Counted from the stretch's first letter, positions 42,332 through 52,118 are shown. The stretch is DNA of 56,484 bases from Alphaproteobacteria bacterium UBA6187 (GCA_002422795.1 DITJ01000091.1:1-56484); one strand, 5' to 3'. Numbers and translations are program-made. The notes: generated by a model not told the origin, from the sequence alone.

Positions 42332-42716
42332 ATAGTAATTTAACTTAAGAATTACCCATTATACACCAAAATTGTGAATATGGCACGTGTCCCCATAATT
42401 TATAGCGATTTCGCTTAAGAATTCCCCGACACGTCACCTTCGAGCCGAAGGCGTGGCGATCCAGAGATTTCTTTGCAACGCACTAATATATAGTTAAATT
42501 TTCCTGGATTGCCACGTCAGCTTCGCTTCCTCGCAATGACGTGCCGGGGAATTATTAAGTAAAATTACTATAAATAAAAAACGCCCTATTTCGTCATGGC
42601 CAGAGTTTGCGCTTGCAAACTATAGAGCCATCCAGATTTATAACCGGATTCCCCTATAGTTTTTGAAGAAAAAACGAAGGAAATGACGGAACATTATTAA
42701 GTTAAGTTACTATAGT
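42332..42716. repeat. Nested palindromic cluster (outer element)
   Basis: CATAGTAATTTAACTTAAGA at the left and its imperfect complement ending TTAAGTTACTATAG at the right (to 42716) enclose a complete inner palindrome (42399-42574) plus further hairpin DNA (42577-42690). One reading is repeated insertion of elements into each other. The right arm supplies the last codons and the stop of the minus-strand coiled-coil gene. Confidence 0.7.
42399..42574. repeat. Long palindromic element, CGTCATTGCGAGGA family (copy 2)
   Basis: Arms of about 39 bp. TTTATAGCGATTTCGCTTAA then GAATTCCCCGACACGTCA is at the left, and the complement starts about 42535. The inner stem GTGGCGATCCAG faces CTGGATTGCCAC. 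Reversed, it contains CGTCATTGCGAGGA and GACGTGGCAATCCA as in 4539-4706. Confidence 0.82.
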
Positions 42717-45700
42717 TTAGCCCCACACCAGCACGAGTAGCGTACTGCGACTCACGCAATCTTCTCACGTGTTCCCCTTCAGACTTTCCATCCACACCAT
42801 CCGTCAAGTCACCAACACTTTTAGATCGTAGACGCCCCACAAATTCACCTGTCGTTGATGTACCCATATTTATATCATCTTGCGATTTCACAATTTTATT
42901 TCCATCATTTGCTACACTACTTTCATCGCTAATAGCATCCCCACTCCCATTACGTTGATGTTTCAAATTTCCTAAAAGGTTAGCTCCCTTAAAAGTAGGC
43001 ATCGGAGACAAAACTGATGGTGAAACATCTGCAAGTTCGTATACTAAACTATGACTTTTTTTAAATTTATTTACAGGAGTATTAAATCCAGAATTCATAC
43101 CAGTTTGTTTTTCTTTACCAGATATAATATCCATTAGTTCCATATGAATATTAAAATAATCACTCAAGCACTCCACTTCATCTCTCGTTGGTGTGACATC
43201 TGTTCCGGCGATTCCTCCACTACTTACTTTATTATCTTCATCTTCGGAACTTGATTCATATTGATATTGGCTATTATCACGCATCACTGCTTCATATTGA
43301 GAAATCATACATTGAAAAAACCTTATTTCTTCCGCCTGTTTATCTGCATTTTCTTTATACACTGCTATCTCAGTTTTATATCTTTCTATTTCTTTAATAT
43401 AACCAGCAAGTTTTTCTTCAAGATTTGATATTCTTGAAGAATATGGACTATCCCCTGAATTTTCATCTACAACATCATAGCTTATAAATGATTCTAAAGA
43501 TTCTTCATCCACTCCTTCACCTTTCAAGGATGGCTTTCGCGAAGCAATATTTCTAACCTCATCTAATATCACAGCTGGAAAAGAATTTTCTTCCTCCACA
43601 TATCCTTTTAGTTTTAAATCTGATTCCTCTAATTGTGACTTTAAATCGCGCACCTGCTGCGTTAATTCATCATTCTGTTCTATTAATTGATTAACCTCAT
43701 ATGCTGGGGCCCATGTAGTAGAGCCGCGTCTTTTAGGCTTTGTTTTTTGTCTTTCTTGCTCTAATTCCTGGGTTAACAGGGCATTTTCCTGCCTCTCGAA
43801 ATTCGCTTTTTCTAGTGCGGCAAGCGTTATATCCTCAAAAGATTGAGAAGGATCAATGTCCCAACTAAAGCTTGCAAGTCCTACTATTAAACGTTCTCTT
43901 TTCTCTTTAAATTCAGCAAGCATGGAGTTTGCTTGCGCTAGTTTACTCTCCATTTCTATTTTAGCTTGTTCTTGCTTTTGTACCTCTCTTCTCGCTTCAT
44001 CAAGCTGCGCTTGCAACGCATCTTGCTCGCGTCCTAAGTCACCATTAAGACTCTGAAGCCTTGATACTTCACTTCTAACTGAACTAAGATCCCTTTTCAC
44101 TGTAGAAAGTTCAGATGCTAACAATGAACTCTCACCTTGCGCTCGTTCAGTTTCTTGCTTTGCTGCTTCAGTTTGCCTCCTGGCTGCATCACGTTCTTCA
44201 GATAATTTTCTGTTTGCTGCTTCAAGTTCTTGCGCACGTCTATTAGCTTCGTCTTTCTGTTCATGAGCTGCTATTAAATCTTGGTCCGCTTTCGCTACCA
44301 AATTATTCGCAGCTAAAAGTTCCTCCTCCGCTTTTCTTTGAGCAGCAAGCGCAGCTTTGATACGTCCACTTGAATCTTTATTTTCTGCTACAACATCATT
44401 AACTCTTTGCAATTGCTCCGCAGCAGCATCAAGTGCGGCATTATCCCGCTCAATTTGAAGCTCACGTAAACTTACCACTTCAAGCCTAGCCCGTTCTACA
44501 TCTTTCCTTGCCGCTGTAAGGTCATCACCTAAATCTCTAACCTGCCTCTGTAAATCACTATTCTCTGTTTGAAGTTGCCCCCGCCCCGCAAGTGCCTCAT
44601 CCCTTTCACGCGCACTTTCCTGCGCTGCATTTCGGAACCCATCTCTTTCACTAGTAGCCGTAGCAATCTGACCATTTAAAGCATGATTACCTTGTTCTAA
44701 ACTACCCTTTTCCCTTTCCAGCCTAGCCCTTTCTCGCCTGGCTGCTTCTGTCACCGCCGCTCTTTCCTGCTCTGCCCGCCTACTTTCTTCTTCCGCGCGC
44801 TGCCTTGCTTGCTCTGCTGCAATTCTCCTTGCCTCCTCATCAGCACGCAGCCTTTCAGTTGCTTGCTGGTCAATTATTGCCTGATCTCTCTGTTGTGCTA
44901 AAAGTTGTGCCTGTGCTTGCGCCACTCTTTCCTGCGCCTCTGCCGCGTTTAATTGTTGATTTGCTGCCGCAAGGTCATTTCCGTGCCCCGCCTGCAAAGC
45001 CTGCATCTGTTGCTGCAAGTGCGCATTGCCAGCCACCGCATTATTTGCCCTACCCCGCTCATCTGCTAATAATGAGTTTGATTGACGCAATTGCCTTTGG
45101 AAGCTATCCCTTTCCGCCCTTAGCGCCTGTTTATCCGCAGATGCTTGTAGTTTATTGGAATCTAAAGTTCCTGCTATAGAATTTGCGCGCTGCGATTCTT
45201 TAGCAAGATTCTGCTTTAACTCTTCCGCCTGCCTGTTTGATTGCTCAAGCTGCGCCTTTAACGCCTTTTCTTGCTGGTTTGATTGGTTATCTTTTTCTTT
45301 AAGCTGTTTTTTCAGCCCTTTTTCACTATCTGATAAAATCTTTATCGTTTGTTTTTGTTCAGAGATTTCTTTTACATGCTGCTCATTCTTCACCGGCTGG
45401 CTTTCTTGGGAGTTTTCAAGGATTTTTTTTGTAGCAACTCCGCTAACTACCGCACCAGCTATAGCTATCGCAGCAAAACCAATCGCAACAGGCAACAGGT
45501 AAACACTTAGCGCACAAAAAAGACATGCACCAGCTAACAAAATAGACTCAGTATAGCTTAATTTAGGTAGTCTACTGAATATAGAGGTTTTTTCTTGACC
45601 GGAAATACTATCATCAGGGTTAGCATCAGTTTTTTCATTGCCCGGAACATTCGGACGCGACGAACTGTTTGCCGCTGCCGCACTCATAATATCCGCATCG

Positions 45701-45717
45701 CCCGGTGGCACTGCCAT
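42697..45717 (-). CDS. Large coiled-coil protein with N-terminal hydrophobic hairpin
   Basis: A 1006-residue protein, no family recognised. Residues 1-50 are polar. About 55-92 form two adjacent hydrophobic segments (SILLAGACLFCALSVYLLPV, AIGFAAIAIAGAVVSGVATK). About 95-700 are almost unbroken heptad-rich coiled coil (Glu/Gln/Ala/Arg-rich). The last 300 residues are Ser/Asp/Glu-rich with little order. No signal peptide. A bilobed hydrophobic hairpin followed by a long coiled coil recalls host-membrane or effector proteins of intracellular bacteria, but a structural cell-envelope role is equally possible. The final codons (LNYSNLT, stop) lie in a dispersed palindromic repeat. Confidence 0.75.
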   Translation of the reverse strand: MAVPPGDADIMSAAAANSSSRPNVPGNEKTDANPDDSISGQEKTSIFSRLPKLSYTESILLAGACLFCALSVYLLPVAIGFAAIAIAGAVVSGVATKKILENSQESQPVKNEQHVKEISEQKQTIKILSDSEKGLKKQLKEKDNQSNQQEKALKAQLEQSNRQAEELKQNLAKESQRANSIAGTLDSNKLQASADKQALRAERDSFQRQLRQSNSLLADERGRANNAVAGNAHLQQQMQALQAGHGNDLAAANQQLNAAEAQERVAQAQAQLLAQQRDQAIIDQQATERLRADEEARRIAAEQARQRAEEESRRAEQERAAVTEAARRERARLEREKGSLEQGNHALNGQIATATSERDGFRNAAQESARERDEALAGRGQLQTENSDLQRQVRDLGDDLTAARKDVERARLEVVSLRELQIERDNAALDAAAEQLQRVNDVVAENKDSSGRIKAALAAQRKAEEELLAANNLVAKADQDLIAAHEQKDEANRRAQELEAANRKLSEERDAARRQTEAAKQETERAQGESSLLASELSTVKRDLSSVRSEVSRLQSLNGDLGREQDALQAQLDEARREVQKQEQAKIEMESKLAQANSMLAEFKEKRERLIVGLASFSWDIDPSQSFEDITLAALEKANFERQENALLTQELEQERQKTKPKRRGSTTWAPAYEVNQLIEQNDELTQQVRDLKSQLEESDLKLKGYVEEENSFPAVILDEVRNIASRKPSLKGEGVDEESLESFISYDVVDENSGDSPYSSRISNLEEKLAGYIKEIERYKTEIAVYKENADKQAEEIRFFQCMISQYEAVMRDNSQYQYESSSEDEDNKVSSGGIAGTDVTPTRDEVECLSDYFNIHMELMDIISGKEKQTGMNSGFNTPVNKFKKSHSLVYELADVSPSVLSPMPTFKGANLLGNLKHQRNGSGDAISDESSVANDGNKIVKSQDDINMGTSTTGEFVGRLRSKSVGDLTDGVDGKSEGEHVRRLRESQYATRAGVGLNYSNLT

Positions 45718-45849
45718 TAATTAGGCCTTTTGATAAATGGTTTATTTATTAACCAAGTATAGCAGATATATATTAAGATATTATAACATAATACTATTAT
45801 TTGTAATAATATTTAATTATTTCATCTATATTTAAATTAAAAAGTAAAA

Positions 45850-46839
45850 TTACGCAAAAGTCCTTGCAAATTGCCAATTCCAGGCAGTTTTTATTATATC
45901 TTCCAGATTGGTAAATTCAGCCTCCCATCCCAATATTTGTTTTGCCATAGAAGGGTCGGCAATGAGTATTGGAGGATCACCAGCGCGGCGGGGCGCAACT
46001 TCCGCTGGTACCTGCTTTCCGCTTATAGATTCCACTATATCAATTACCTGCTTAATCGAATAACCTTTCCCTATTCCAAGGTTAAGGGCAACACTTGCGC
46101 CGCCTTTTAAAAGATAATCCAAAGCCAGCACATGCGCCCTGGCAATATCAGATACATGGGCGTAATCCCTTATTGGCGTGCCATCTTCAGTATCATAATC
46201 AGTACCGAATATCTGTAACTTATCCTGCCTGCCCGATTGCACATTCATGAGTATCGGCACTAAATTATGCGGCTTTACATGCTCACAGCCTATTTCACAT
46301 GAAATATCAGCGCCTGCCGCATTAAAATACCTGAGCGCAACATATTTTAGTTTACCTTCCGCAGATAAATCCCTCAGCATTTGCTCAACGATAAGCTTGC
46401 TATGCCCATAAGGATTAATTGGGTTTGTGGAGGAATCTTCTGTTATAGGGTGCTGCTCTTGCACGCCATACACCGCAGCAGTGCTTGAAAAAATGAAATT
46501 ATCTATTCCATATTTTGTTGCCGCCTCTATCACATTAAACCCGCCTGCGCTATTATTGCGGTAATATTTCTCCGGGGATGATACCGATTCACCAACTGAT
46601 ATATATGCCGCGAAATGCAGGATAGCCTTGGGTGAATATTTTTCTATAACCTTATAGAGCGCCGCGCTATCTAATATATCACCATATTCAAACGGCCCCC
46701 ATTTTACTGCATGTTTATGGCCATTTTCCAGATTATCATACGCAATAGGCAAATAACCAGCCTCTTTCAAAGCTTTACATGCGTGCGAGCCTATATATCC
46801 AGCTCCGCCTGTGACTAAGATAGGAATTTGGTGGGTCAT
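45850..46839 (-). CDS. galE: UDP-glucose 4-epimerase
   Basis: A 329-residue short-chain dehydrogenase-type epimerase that interconverts UDP-glucose and UDP-galactose. NAD-binding ILVTGGAGYIGSHACKAL at 6-23, YDNLENGHK near 35, FSSTAAVYG near 117 and the catalytic YGHSKLIVEQML near 143-154 (Tyr, Lys) are all present. RDYAHVSDIARAHVLAL near 211-227 is typical. It is the last gene of the minus-strand polysaccharide block, although a palindromic repeat separates it from the phosphatase. Confidence 0.95.
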   Translation of the reverse strand: MTHQIPILVTGGAGYIGSHACKALKEAGYLPIAYDNLENGHKHAVKWGPFEYGDILDSAALYKVIEKYSPKAILHFAAYISVGESVSSPEKYYRNNSAGGFNVIEAATKYGIDNFIFSSTAAVYGVQEQHPITEDSSTNPINPYGHSKLIVEQMLRDLSAEGKLKYVALRYFNAAGADISCEIGCEHVKPHNLVPILMNVQSGRQDKLQIFGTDYDTEDGTPIRDYAHVSDIARAHVLALDYLLKGGASVALNLGIGKGYSIKQVIDIVESISGKQVPAEVAPRRAGDPPILIADPSMAKQILGWEAEFTNLEDIIKTAWNWQFARTFA

Positions 46840-46869
46840 ATAGTTCCAGTTATAATGTTTTAAGAGCCC

Positions 46870-47092
46870 GTAGCGGATTATCTGATATTGTCATTCCAGA
46901 ATTTAGAAAACATTGGATTTACGCGCTTAGTAAATCCTAGGTTTTATTAATATCTGGAATCCAGTTTCTTATAAAGAAAAGTGGTTGGATTCCAGATAGC
47001 AAGTTCGGCTAACTTCACAAAGCGGCTGAAGTAGCCGATTTGTGAAGCAGCCTCCCTAGCTTCTGGAATGACAATATCCAACAATCCACTAC
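46870..47092. repeat. GTCATTCCAGA palindromic element between the phosphatase gene and galE
   Basis: About 31-bp arms. GTAGCGGATTATCTGATATT then GTCATTCCAGA starts at 46870, and TCTGGAATGACAATATC continues to 47092. The inner stem is ATCTGGAATCCAG facing TTGGATTCCAGAT, and a further hairpin GGCTGAAGTAGCC is near 47020. Same architecture as 42095-42284. Confidence 0.82.
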
Positions 47093-47105
47093 AGATTTTT
47101 AGTAT

Positions 47106-47867
47106 TTATGTTGATATAAATTTTACAAAATTATCTTCAAGCACTGCAGCCGTTAATTTTCCAGTTGCATAAGCACCTGTATCAATTGCTACTTTCCCTG
47201 TTGTATAAAACGGCTCCTCAAAAATAGTATGGCCAAAGACAATTGTTTTTAATTTTGAGGGATAATCTGAAAAGAGGAATTCCTCCCTTATCATCATCAT
47301 GTCTGTATCTGTTTGTTTTTCTATATCCACATTTGGCTTGATGCCTGCATGGACGAATAAGTAATCCCCCTCTGTATGCTGCACTTTTAAATTGCGGAAA
47401 AATTCCAAATGTGAATCCGGCATTGCCGCCTTAAAAGCTTCGCATAATTCTTCTAAATTTAATTTCCGCCCTTTTTCATTATTATTTACACCATAGCTAT
47501 GCATGGTTGCAAGGCCTCCCCAGGAAAGCCACACTTGACCAGCAATAGGATTATCCAGAAAATTAAGCATAGCATATTCGTGGTTGCCCATAATAAATAT
47601 ATGCTCAAACCCTTCTAGCTTATTATTTATAAAGGAATCTATAACCTGCCTGCTTTCCAAGCCCCTATCTATATAATCACCTATATAAATTATTACTTTC
47701 CTGATTTCATCCGGGCAAGATATTGCATCTGCTACTATAAGATTTTGTATTTCTTTCAGTAGGTCAAAGCGCCCATGTATATCACCTACAGCATATATCC
47801 TGGTATTATCAGGGGCATATGCAGTGTGGTTATTATTGCTGACCTGTTTTTTAAGCCAGGGAAACAT
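47106..47867 (-). CDS. PPP-family serine/threonine protein phosphatase
   Basis: A 253-residue metallophosphoesterase with the full PPP signature: YAVGDIHGRFDLLKE near 25-39, IYIGDYIDRGLESR near 64-77, IMGNHEYAML near 93-102, VHAGIKPN near 173-180, and VFGHTIFEEP near 210-219. These enzymes dephosphorylate Ser/Thr or, in bacteria, sometimes Tyr residues. It is immediately downstream of the BY-kinase gene (69 bp), in the place where a Wzb-type tyrosine phosphatase would be expected. It may therefore be the counter-enzyme of that kinase. Confidence 0.92.
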   Translation of the reverse strand: MFPWLKKQVSNNNHTAYAPDNTRIYAVGDIHGRFDLLKEIQNLIVADAISCPDEIRKVIIYIGDYIDRGLESRQVIDSFINNKLEGFEHIFIMGNHEYAMLNFLDNPIAGQVWLSWGGLATMHSYGVNNNEKGRKLNLEELCEAFKAAMPDSHLEFFRNLKVQHTEGDYLFVHAGIKPNVDIEKQTDTDMMMIREEFLFSDYPSKLKTIVFGHTIFEEPFYTTGKVAIDTGAYATGKLTAAVLEDNFVKFIST

Positions 47868-47936
47868 TGGTTTGCCTATTTTAATTTATTAAGATTTAAG
47901 ATATAGCAGTTTTACTTCATGCCTAGATGATAACAC

Positions 47937-50147
47937 TTACCCAGAATAATACTCACTATAGTTTGTATAGTAATATCCTTTGTCCCCATATCCATACTTG
48001 CTTTGTTTTTTTATGTCCACACGGGTAAGGACTACACCAGCCATATTTATATTAAATGACTTTAGTTGCTTTATAGCTGTTTTTACAATCTCACGTGATG
48101 TTTTTTGCCACCTTACTACAAAAATTGTAGTATCAACTATTTTGGCAAGAACTATAGAATCTGATATTGCCATAATGGGCGGGCTGTCTATTACTATCAT
48201 ATCGTATTTATCATGCATTCTGCCTAATAATTCTTTCATTTTATTAGAACCAAGCAAATTATGCGAATTTACAGTATTCGGATGCGCAGGTATAAAATCC
48301 AGCCCGGTTTTTTCTTCATGGCATATAACCTGGCTTTCAGTCGCCCTATCTGCTAGCAGGTCACTGAGGCCAAATTCAAATTCCCGTTTAAGCGCTTTGG
48401 CAATTGTTGGCCTTTTTAAATCACAATCTATTAAAAGGACTTTCTTTCCTGAATTCGCTGCAAGTGATGCAAAGGTAAGTACAAAAGAGGATTTCCCTTC
48501 TTTTGGTACAGAAGAAGTAACCATTATAACCTTAGGGGTTTTATCCGGATTCGAAAAATGCACAGCCGTAAGCACCGACCTAAGTGATTCTGCAAAAACT
48601 GAGGATGGCTTTTTGATAAGGTAATTCATTATATTAGATTTCTTTTCCAATTCCGGTATCATACCTATTGAACTAATGCCGGTTACTTCTTCAGCCTGCT
48701 TACTGCTGGTTACTGCGTTATCAAGATGTTCCATCATCAAGATAACTAAAGTTGCTATACTAATCCCGATAATAAATGCCACCAGAATAACTATGCCAGG
48801 AACTGGATATGACGGGCTTACAGGCTCTTCTGCATTTGAAATTACAAAGGCATCTGCATTTTCTAGGCCATGCCCTTCTGAAGTTTCCTTTGAACGCTCA
48901 AGGAATGATTCATATAGAGATTTATTGGCCTTCCACAGCCTTTCCAGCTCCCCTAACTCAATCTTCGCTTTGGTTGAAAGCCCGGTTTTATCCTGAAGTT
49001 CATCCAGGCTCCTTTTCAAAGAATCCTCACGTGCCGTTGCTACGCTAACTTCATTTTGGATACTTTCCCTTACCTTCTTTATTTCAATGTCTATTTTAGC
49101 CCTTAAATCACTTAATTCTGCACTAACATTTATCATTTTCGGGTGTTTTGGGCCATACTGGTTACTTAAATCTGATTTTTTCCTTAAAACCTCGGTTTCC
49201 TGGTTCCTTAAATTTTGGATAAGGGGGGAGCGAAGCACATCTGCCGAAGATTCATCCTCACCAGTAGCATTTAACCTGGCTTCAGCTTGCGCCTTTTCAG
49301 TACGCGCAAGTATTAACTGGGTATTTAATTCAGAAAGCTGTTGGTCAGTAATTGTGCGGCCTGATGTTTCTATTAAGCCATGTTTTTCACGGAAAGCCTG
49401 CACAAGCATTTCTGATTGCCGCACTTTTCCCTGCAAATCGATAAGTTTTTCAGTAAGCCAGCTATTTGCACGCTCTGTTGCATCAAATTTTGCGGTTAAC
49501 TGGCCTTTCAAATATTCAGATACAAAAGCATTTGCTATTAGCGCAGCTTTTCCAGGGGATTTAGATGTATATTTTAATACTATAGTATAAGACTTTGGAT
49601 TACGGACAACTTTTAGCCTATCAAGTACATTGGTAACAGTTTTTGATCGTATTTCCTGTTTTTCTTTTTTATCATTTTCTGAATCCGCATAATCTTCACC
49701 TTTTATTTTACTAACGGCCCATTTTATTATCCCGCCTTTATTTACATTTGGGCTGAATTCAGAATCATTGACAAGATTCAGTGCATCAACAACCCTGCCT
49801 GCAAGGTTGCGCGAGCTTATTATATCAAGCTGGCTTTGGATTTGCGATTCATCCGATGTAATACCGGACATTACCGATTCAATATTAACAATATTGCTTT
49901 TCTGCACATTAATCTGCAACACTGCCTCAGCAGTATATAGAGGTGTTGAAATTAGAAGAAATATTAATATGCCTAATATAGTAAGGATTGATATCCCACC
50001 TAAAATTCTGGAGCTGCGCTGCAGAACCAACCATAACTCCCTCATATTTAAACCGCTTAAGGAAGGAAGCTCAGGAAGCGCAGCTTCATGTGAAGTTGAT
50101 TTGACACTACCGGTGGTAATATATTGCTCAGGATTATTTACAGACAT
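47937..50147 (-). CDS. Wzc-like polysaccharide co-polymerase with BY-kinase domain
   Basis: A 736-residue inner-membrane protein. Wzz domain with a first membrane helix (about 48-70) and a second (about 432-456, VPGIVILVAFIIGISIATLVIL); the periplasmic part between is a long coiled coil. The cytoplasmic BY-kinase (about 515-710) has Walker A' VTSSVPKEGKSSFVLTFASL, VLLIDCDLKRP, and Walker B YDMIVIDSPP. The C-terminus (KYGYGDKGYYYTNYSEYYSG) is a tyrosine cluster for autophosphorylation. It controls polymer length and export. The gene begins directly after the stop of the Wza-like gene (TAAATG). Confidence 0.95.
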   Translation of the reverse strand: MSVNNPEQYITTGSVKSTSHEAALPELPSLSGLNMRELWLVLQRSSRILGGISILTILGILIFLLISTPLYTAEAVLQINVQKSNIVNIESVMSGITSDESQIQSQLDIISSRNLAGRVVDALNLVNDSEFSPNVNKGGIIKWAVSKIKGEDYADSENDKKEKQEIRSKTVTNVLDRLKVVRNPKSYTIVLKYTSKSPGKAALIANAFVSEYLKGQLTAKFDATERANSWLTEKLIDLQGKVRQSEMLVQAFREKHGLIETSGRTITDQQLSELNTQLILARTEKAQAEARLNATGEDESSADVLRSPLIQNLRNQETEVLRKKSDLSNQYGPKHPKMINVSAELSDLRAKIDIEIKKVRESIQNEVSVATAREDSLKRSLDELQDKTGLSTKAKIELGELERLWKANKSLYESFLERSKETSEGHGLENADAFVISNAEEPVSPSYPVPGIVILVAFIIGISIATLVILMMEHLDNAVTSSKQAEEVTGISSIGMIPELEKKSNIMNYLIKKPSSVFAESLRSVLTAVHFSNPDKTPKVIMVTSSVPKEGKSSFVLTFASLAANSGKKVLLIDCDLKRPTIAKALKREFEFGLSDLLADRATESQVICHEEKTGLDFIPAHPNTVNSHNLLGSNKMKELLGRMHDKYDMIVIDSPPIMAISDSIVLAKIVDTTIFVVRWQKTSREIVKTAIKQLKSFNINMAGVVLTRVDIKKQSKYGYGDKGYYYTNYSEYYSG

Positions 50148-50735
50148 TTAAAAGAACCTTTCCGTAACTCTAATAACATCTCCCGGCAAAACCTTTCCAT
50201 CTTCATCGGCTTCAAATTCTTCTTTATTCTTATCATTGCCATGTCTTATCATTACCTTGTTAGTACGCGCCCTATGGGTATATCCACCAGCTAAAGCTAC
50301 CGCATTTAAAACCGTAAGGCCATTTACATAAGGATAACTTCCTGGTTTTTTAACTTCACCCAATATAAAGAAAGGTCTAAAATTAAGCACTTCAATGCTT
50401 ACCCTTGGGTTTACAAGATAGCCATCTTTGAGCTTAGCAGACACATCCTTTTCAAACGCCCTTACATCATTGCCACCTGCTTTCATATTCCCCAGTAACG
50501 GTAAAGCCACCATTCCCTGGCCATCAATTTCAAATTCGCCTGATAAGGATTCCTCACCAAATACATTAACTTTTAACCTATCGCCAGCGCCAAGCTTATA
50601 TGAATCACTGGCGGCATGCCCTTCCTGGATTTTATCAGGTGCTTCCTGTGCGTATGCGCATGAGAAAAAAGAAACCAACACTACAAAGAGTAGATTTCTT
50701 ATGGTATTAAAGTTACTTAAGTTTAAAAGTGACAT
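50148..50735 (-). CDS. Wza-like polysaccharide export protein (Poly_export + SLBB)
   Basis: A 195-residue periplasmic/outer-membrane protein. A signal peptide (about 1-29, ending SCAYA) precedes the polysaccharide export domain (YKLGAGDRLKVNVFGEESLSGEFEIDGQGMVALPLLG, about 46-82, shown in pieces) and one SLBB motif (FFILGEVKKPGSYPYVNGLTVLNAVALAGGYT near 123-154). It is about half the length of E. coli Wza and lacks its extra SLBB and C-terminal helix, so it is the short type that needs a separate outer-membrane barrel. The next gene upstream encodes a barrel. It abuts the Wzc-like gene. Confidence 0.93.
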   Translation of the reverse strand: MSLLNLSNFNTIRNLLFVVLVSFFSCAYAQEAPDKIQEGHAASDSYKLGAGDRLKVNVFGEESLSGEFEIDGQGMVALPLLGNMKAGGNDVRAFEKDVSAKLKDGYLVNPRVSIEVLNFRPFFILGEVKKPGSYPYVNGLTVLNAVALAGGYTHRARTNKVMIRHGNDKNKEEFEADEDGKVLPGDVIRVTERFF

Positions 50736-50792
50736 ATTTGTTTTCTATAGTATATTATATAGCATTTCCAAAATTTCTGCTGCTACCAATCA

Positions 50793-52118
50793 CTACATCT
50801 CTATTCTTATCCCTATCATCACTACACTCTGGTTATAATCCTGACCTGCCTGGTTTGAATCCCGGTTTGTGTAATTATATGACGTTAAAACAGAGGCGTG
50901 CCTATTAAGTAAATATTTAAGTTCTACACCTGTACCTACTATATCATCAGACCTATCTGTACCACTTGTGCTTTCATAATCATTAACATTATATGAGGCT
51001 TTTATTCCAGCTAGCAAATTATATAGAATTTCATGTTCAACACGTGCAGAATATAACGTAGATATATAGCCTGAAGAACCTGTCTGCACAGTTTCCTGTA
51101 CTTCCCTTGCAACACCTAATTTAACAGATGTAAGGCCGGTTACGCTCCAAAGCACATCAGCACCATACTGAACCCCACCTATATCTTCCAATGCGGCGGA
51201 ATCATAATTCTGTTGCAGGTAACCTGCAAAAATTTCTCCCTTTGTTTTGCCGCCTAAATTCAGTGCGGTTCCAGCTACCACCTCATAACCTTTTGAGTCG
51301 CGGTTTGTACCGCCTACACTTACTTCATTATTGTAATCACGTTCATTAAGAGATGTTCTTAAAAATGCTTCATATTCAGGTATTATCTCATAACCAATAC
51401 GTGCGGTAGCCTTATATTCATTACGGTCGCGGCCACTATTATCTAAAACCGTACCTGCATCAGTTTCATCATTTTCAAAATTATACTGGTTAAAATCGCC
51501 ATCCAGTTTCAATGAAACTTTACGCAAATTACGTATCACTGAAACACCGGCATTATTATGTGTATATTCCGTTGGCTCATTTGCAGCAGCATTAGAGTTT
51601 GGGTTTCCCCTGTCTTCATGCAAATGTGCAGACGATGCCGTTCCAAGCAGGAAAGTTTCCCTTAAGATATCAAGCCTACCTGAAACACCGGCACTATAAT
51701 CACCATAATTTTCATCCTTATTATCAGCATAATAACCAAGGTCACTCGACGCATTAAAACCTAATGCGTGCCTGCTCCAATCTGATTGCACACTCAAAAG
51801 CGGCCTTATCTTGGTAATGAAATCCTCTTGCTTCGAAGTGCTGGTAGCATAGATATTACTATCAAAAGATTCGCTTAAATCTACAGAAGGCTTTATTTTA
51901 AAACTGCCTACACTTACCCCATCATTCGCATACTCAGAACGCGGCCTTTCAAATATTGTTTTGCCATACCATGAATCTGAATCTTCAATTGTATTTTGCA
52001 CAGTATCTTTATTTTGAGATAAAGCCCCTTCAGTTGCAGCAAAGGCCGCTCCTGCGAGCACCACATAACCTGAGCATAACGCACTGAAAAATAAAGCTTT
52101 ATAACGACCACTTAACAT
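50793..52118 (-). CDS. Outer-membrane beta-barrel protein of the polysaccharide locus
   Basis: A 441-residue secreted protein. A signal peptide (about 1-28, ending AGAAFA) is followed by about 400 residues of alternating beta strands rich in Tyr, Asn, Asp and Gly (for example LGFNASSDLGYYADNKDENY), ending in IGIRIEM. It resembles the outer-membrane beta-barrel proteins found beside Wza/Wzc genes in exopolysaccharide loci, though the last residue is Met rather than Phe. It likely completes the export channel of the short Wza-like protein. Confidence 0.82.
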   Translation of the reverse strand: MLSGRYKALFFSALCSGYVVLAGAAFAATEGALSQNKDTVQNTIEDSDSWYGKTIFERPRSEYANDGVSVGSFKIKPSVDLSESFDSNIYATSTSKQEDFITKIRPLLSVQSDWSRHALGFNASSDLGYYADNKDENYGDYSAGVSGRLDILRETFLLGTASSAHLHEDRGNPNSNAAANEPTEYTHNNAGVSVIRNLRKVSLKLDGDFNQYNFENDETDAGTVLDNSGRDRNEYKATARIGYEIIPEYEAFLRTSLNERDYNNEVSVGGTNRDSKGYEVVAGTALNLGGKTKGEIFAGYLQQNYDSAALEDIGGVQYGADVLWSVTGLTSVKLGVAREVQETVQTGSSGYISTLYSARVEHEILYNLLAGIKASYNVNDYESTSGTDRSDDIVGTGVELKYLLNRHASVLTSYNYTNRDSNQAGQDYNQSVVMIGIRIEM

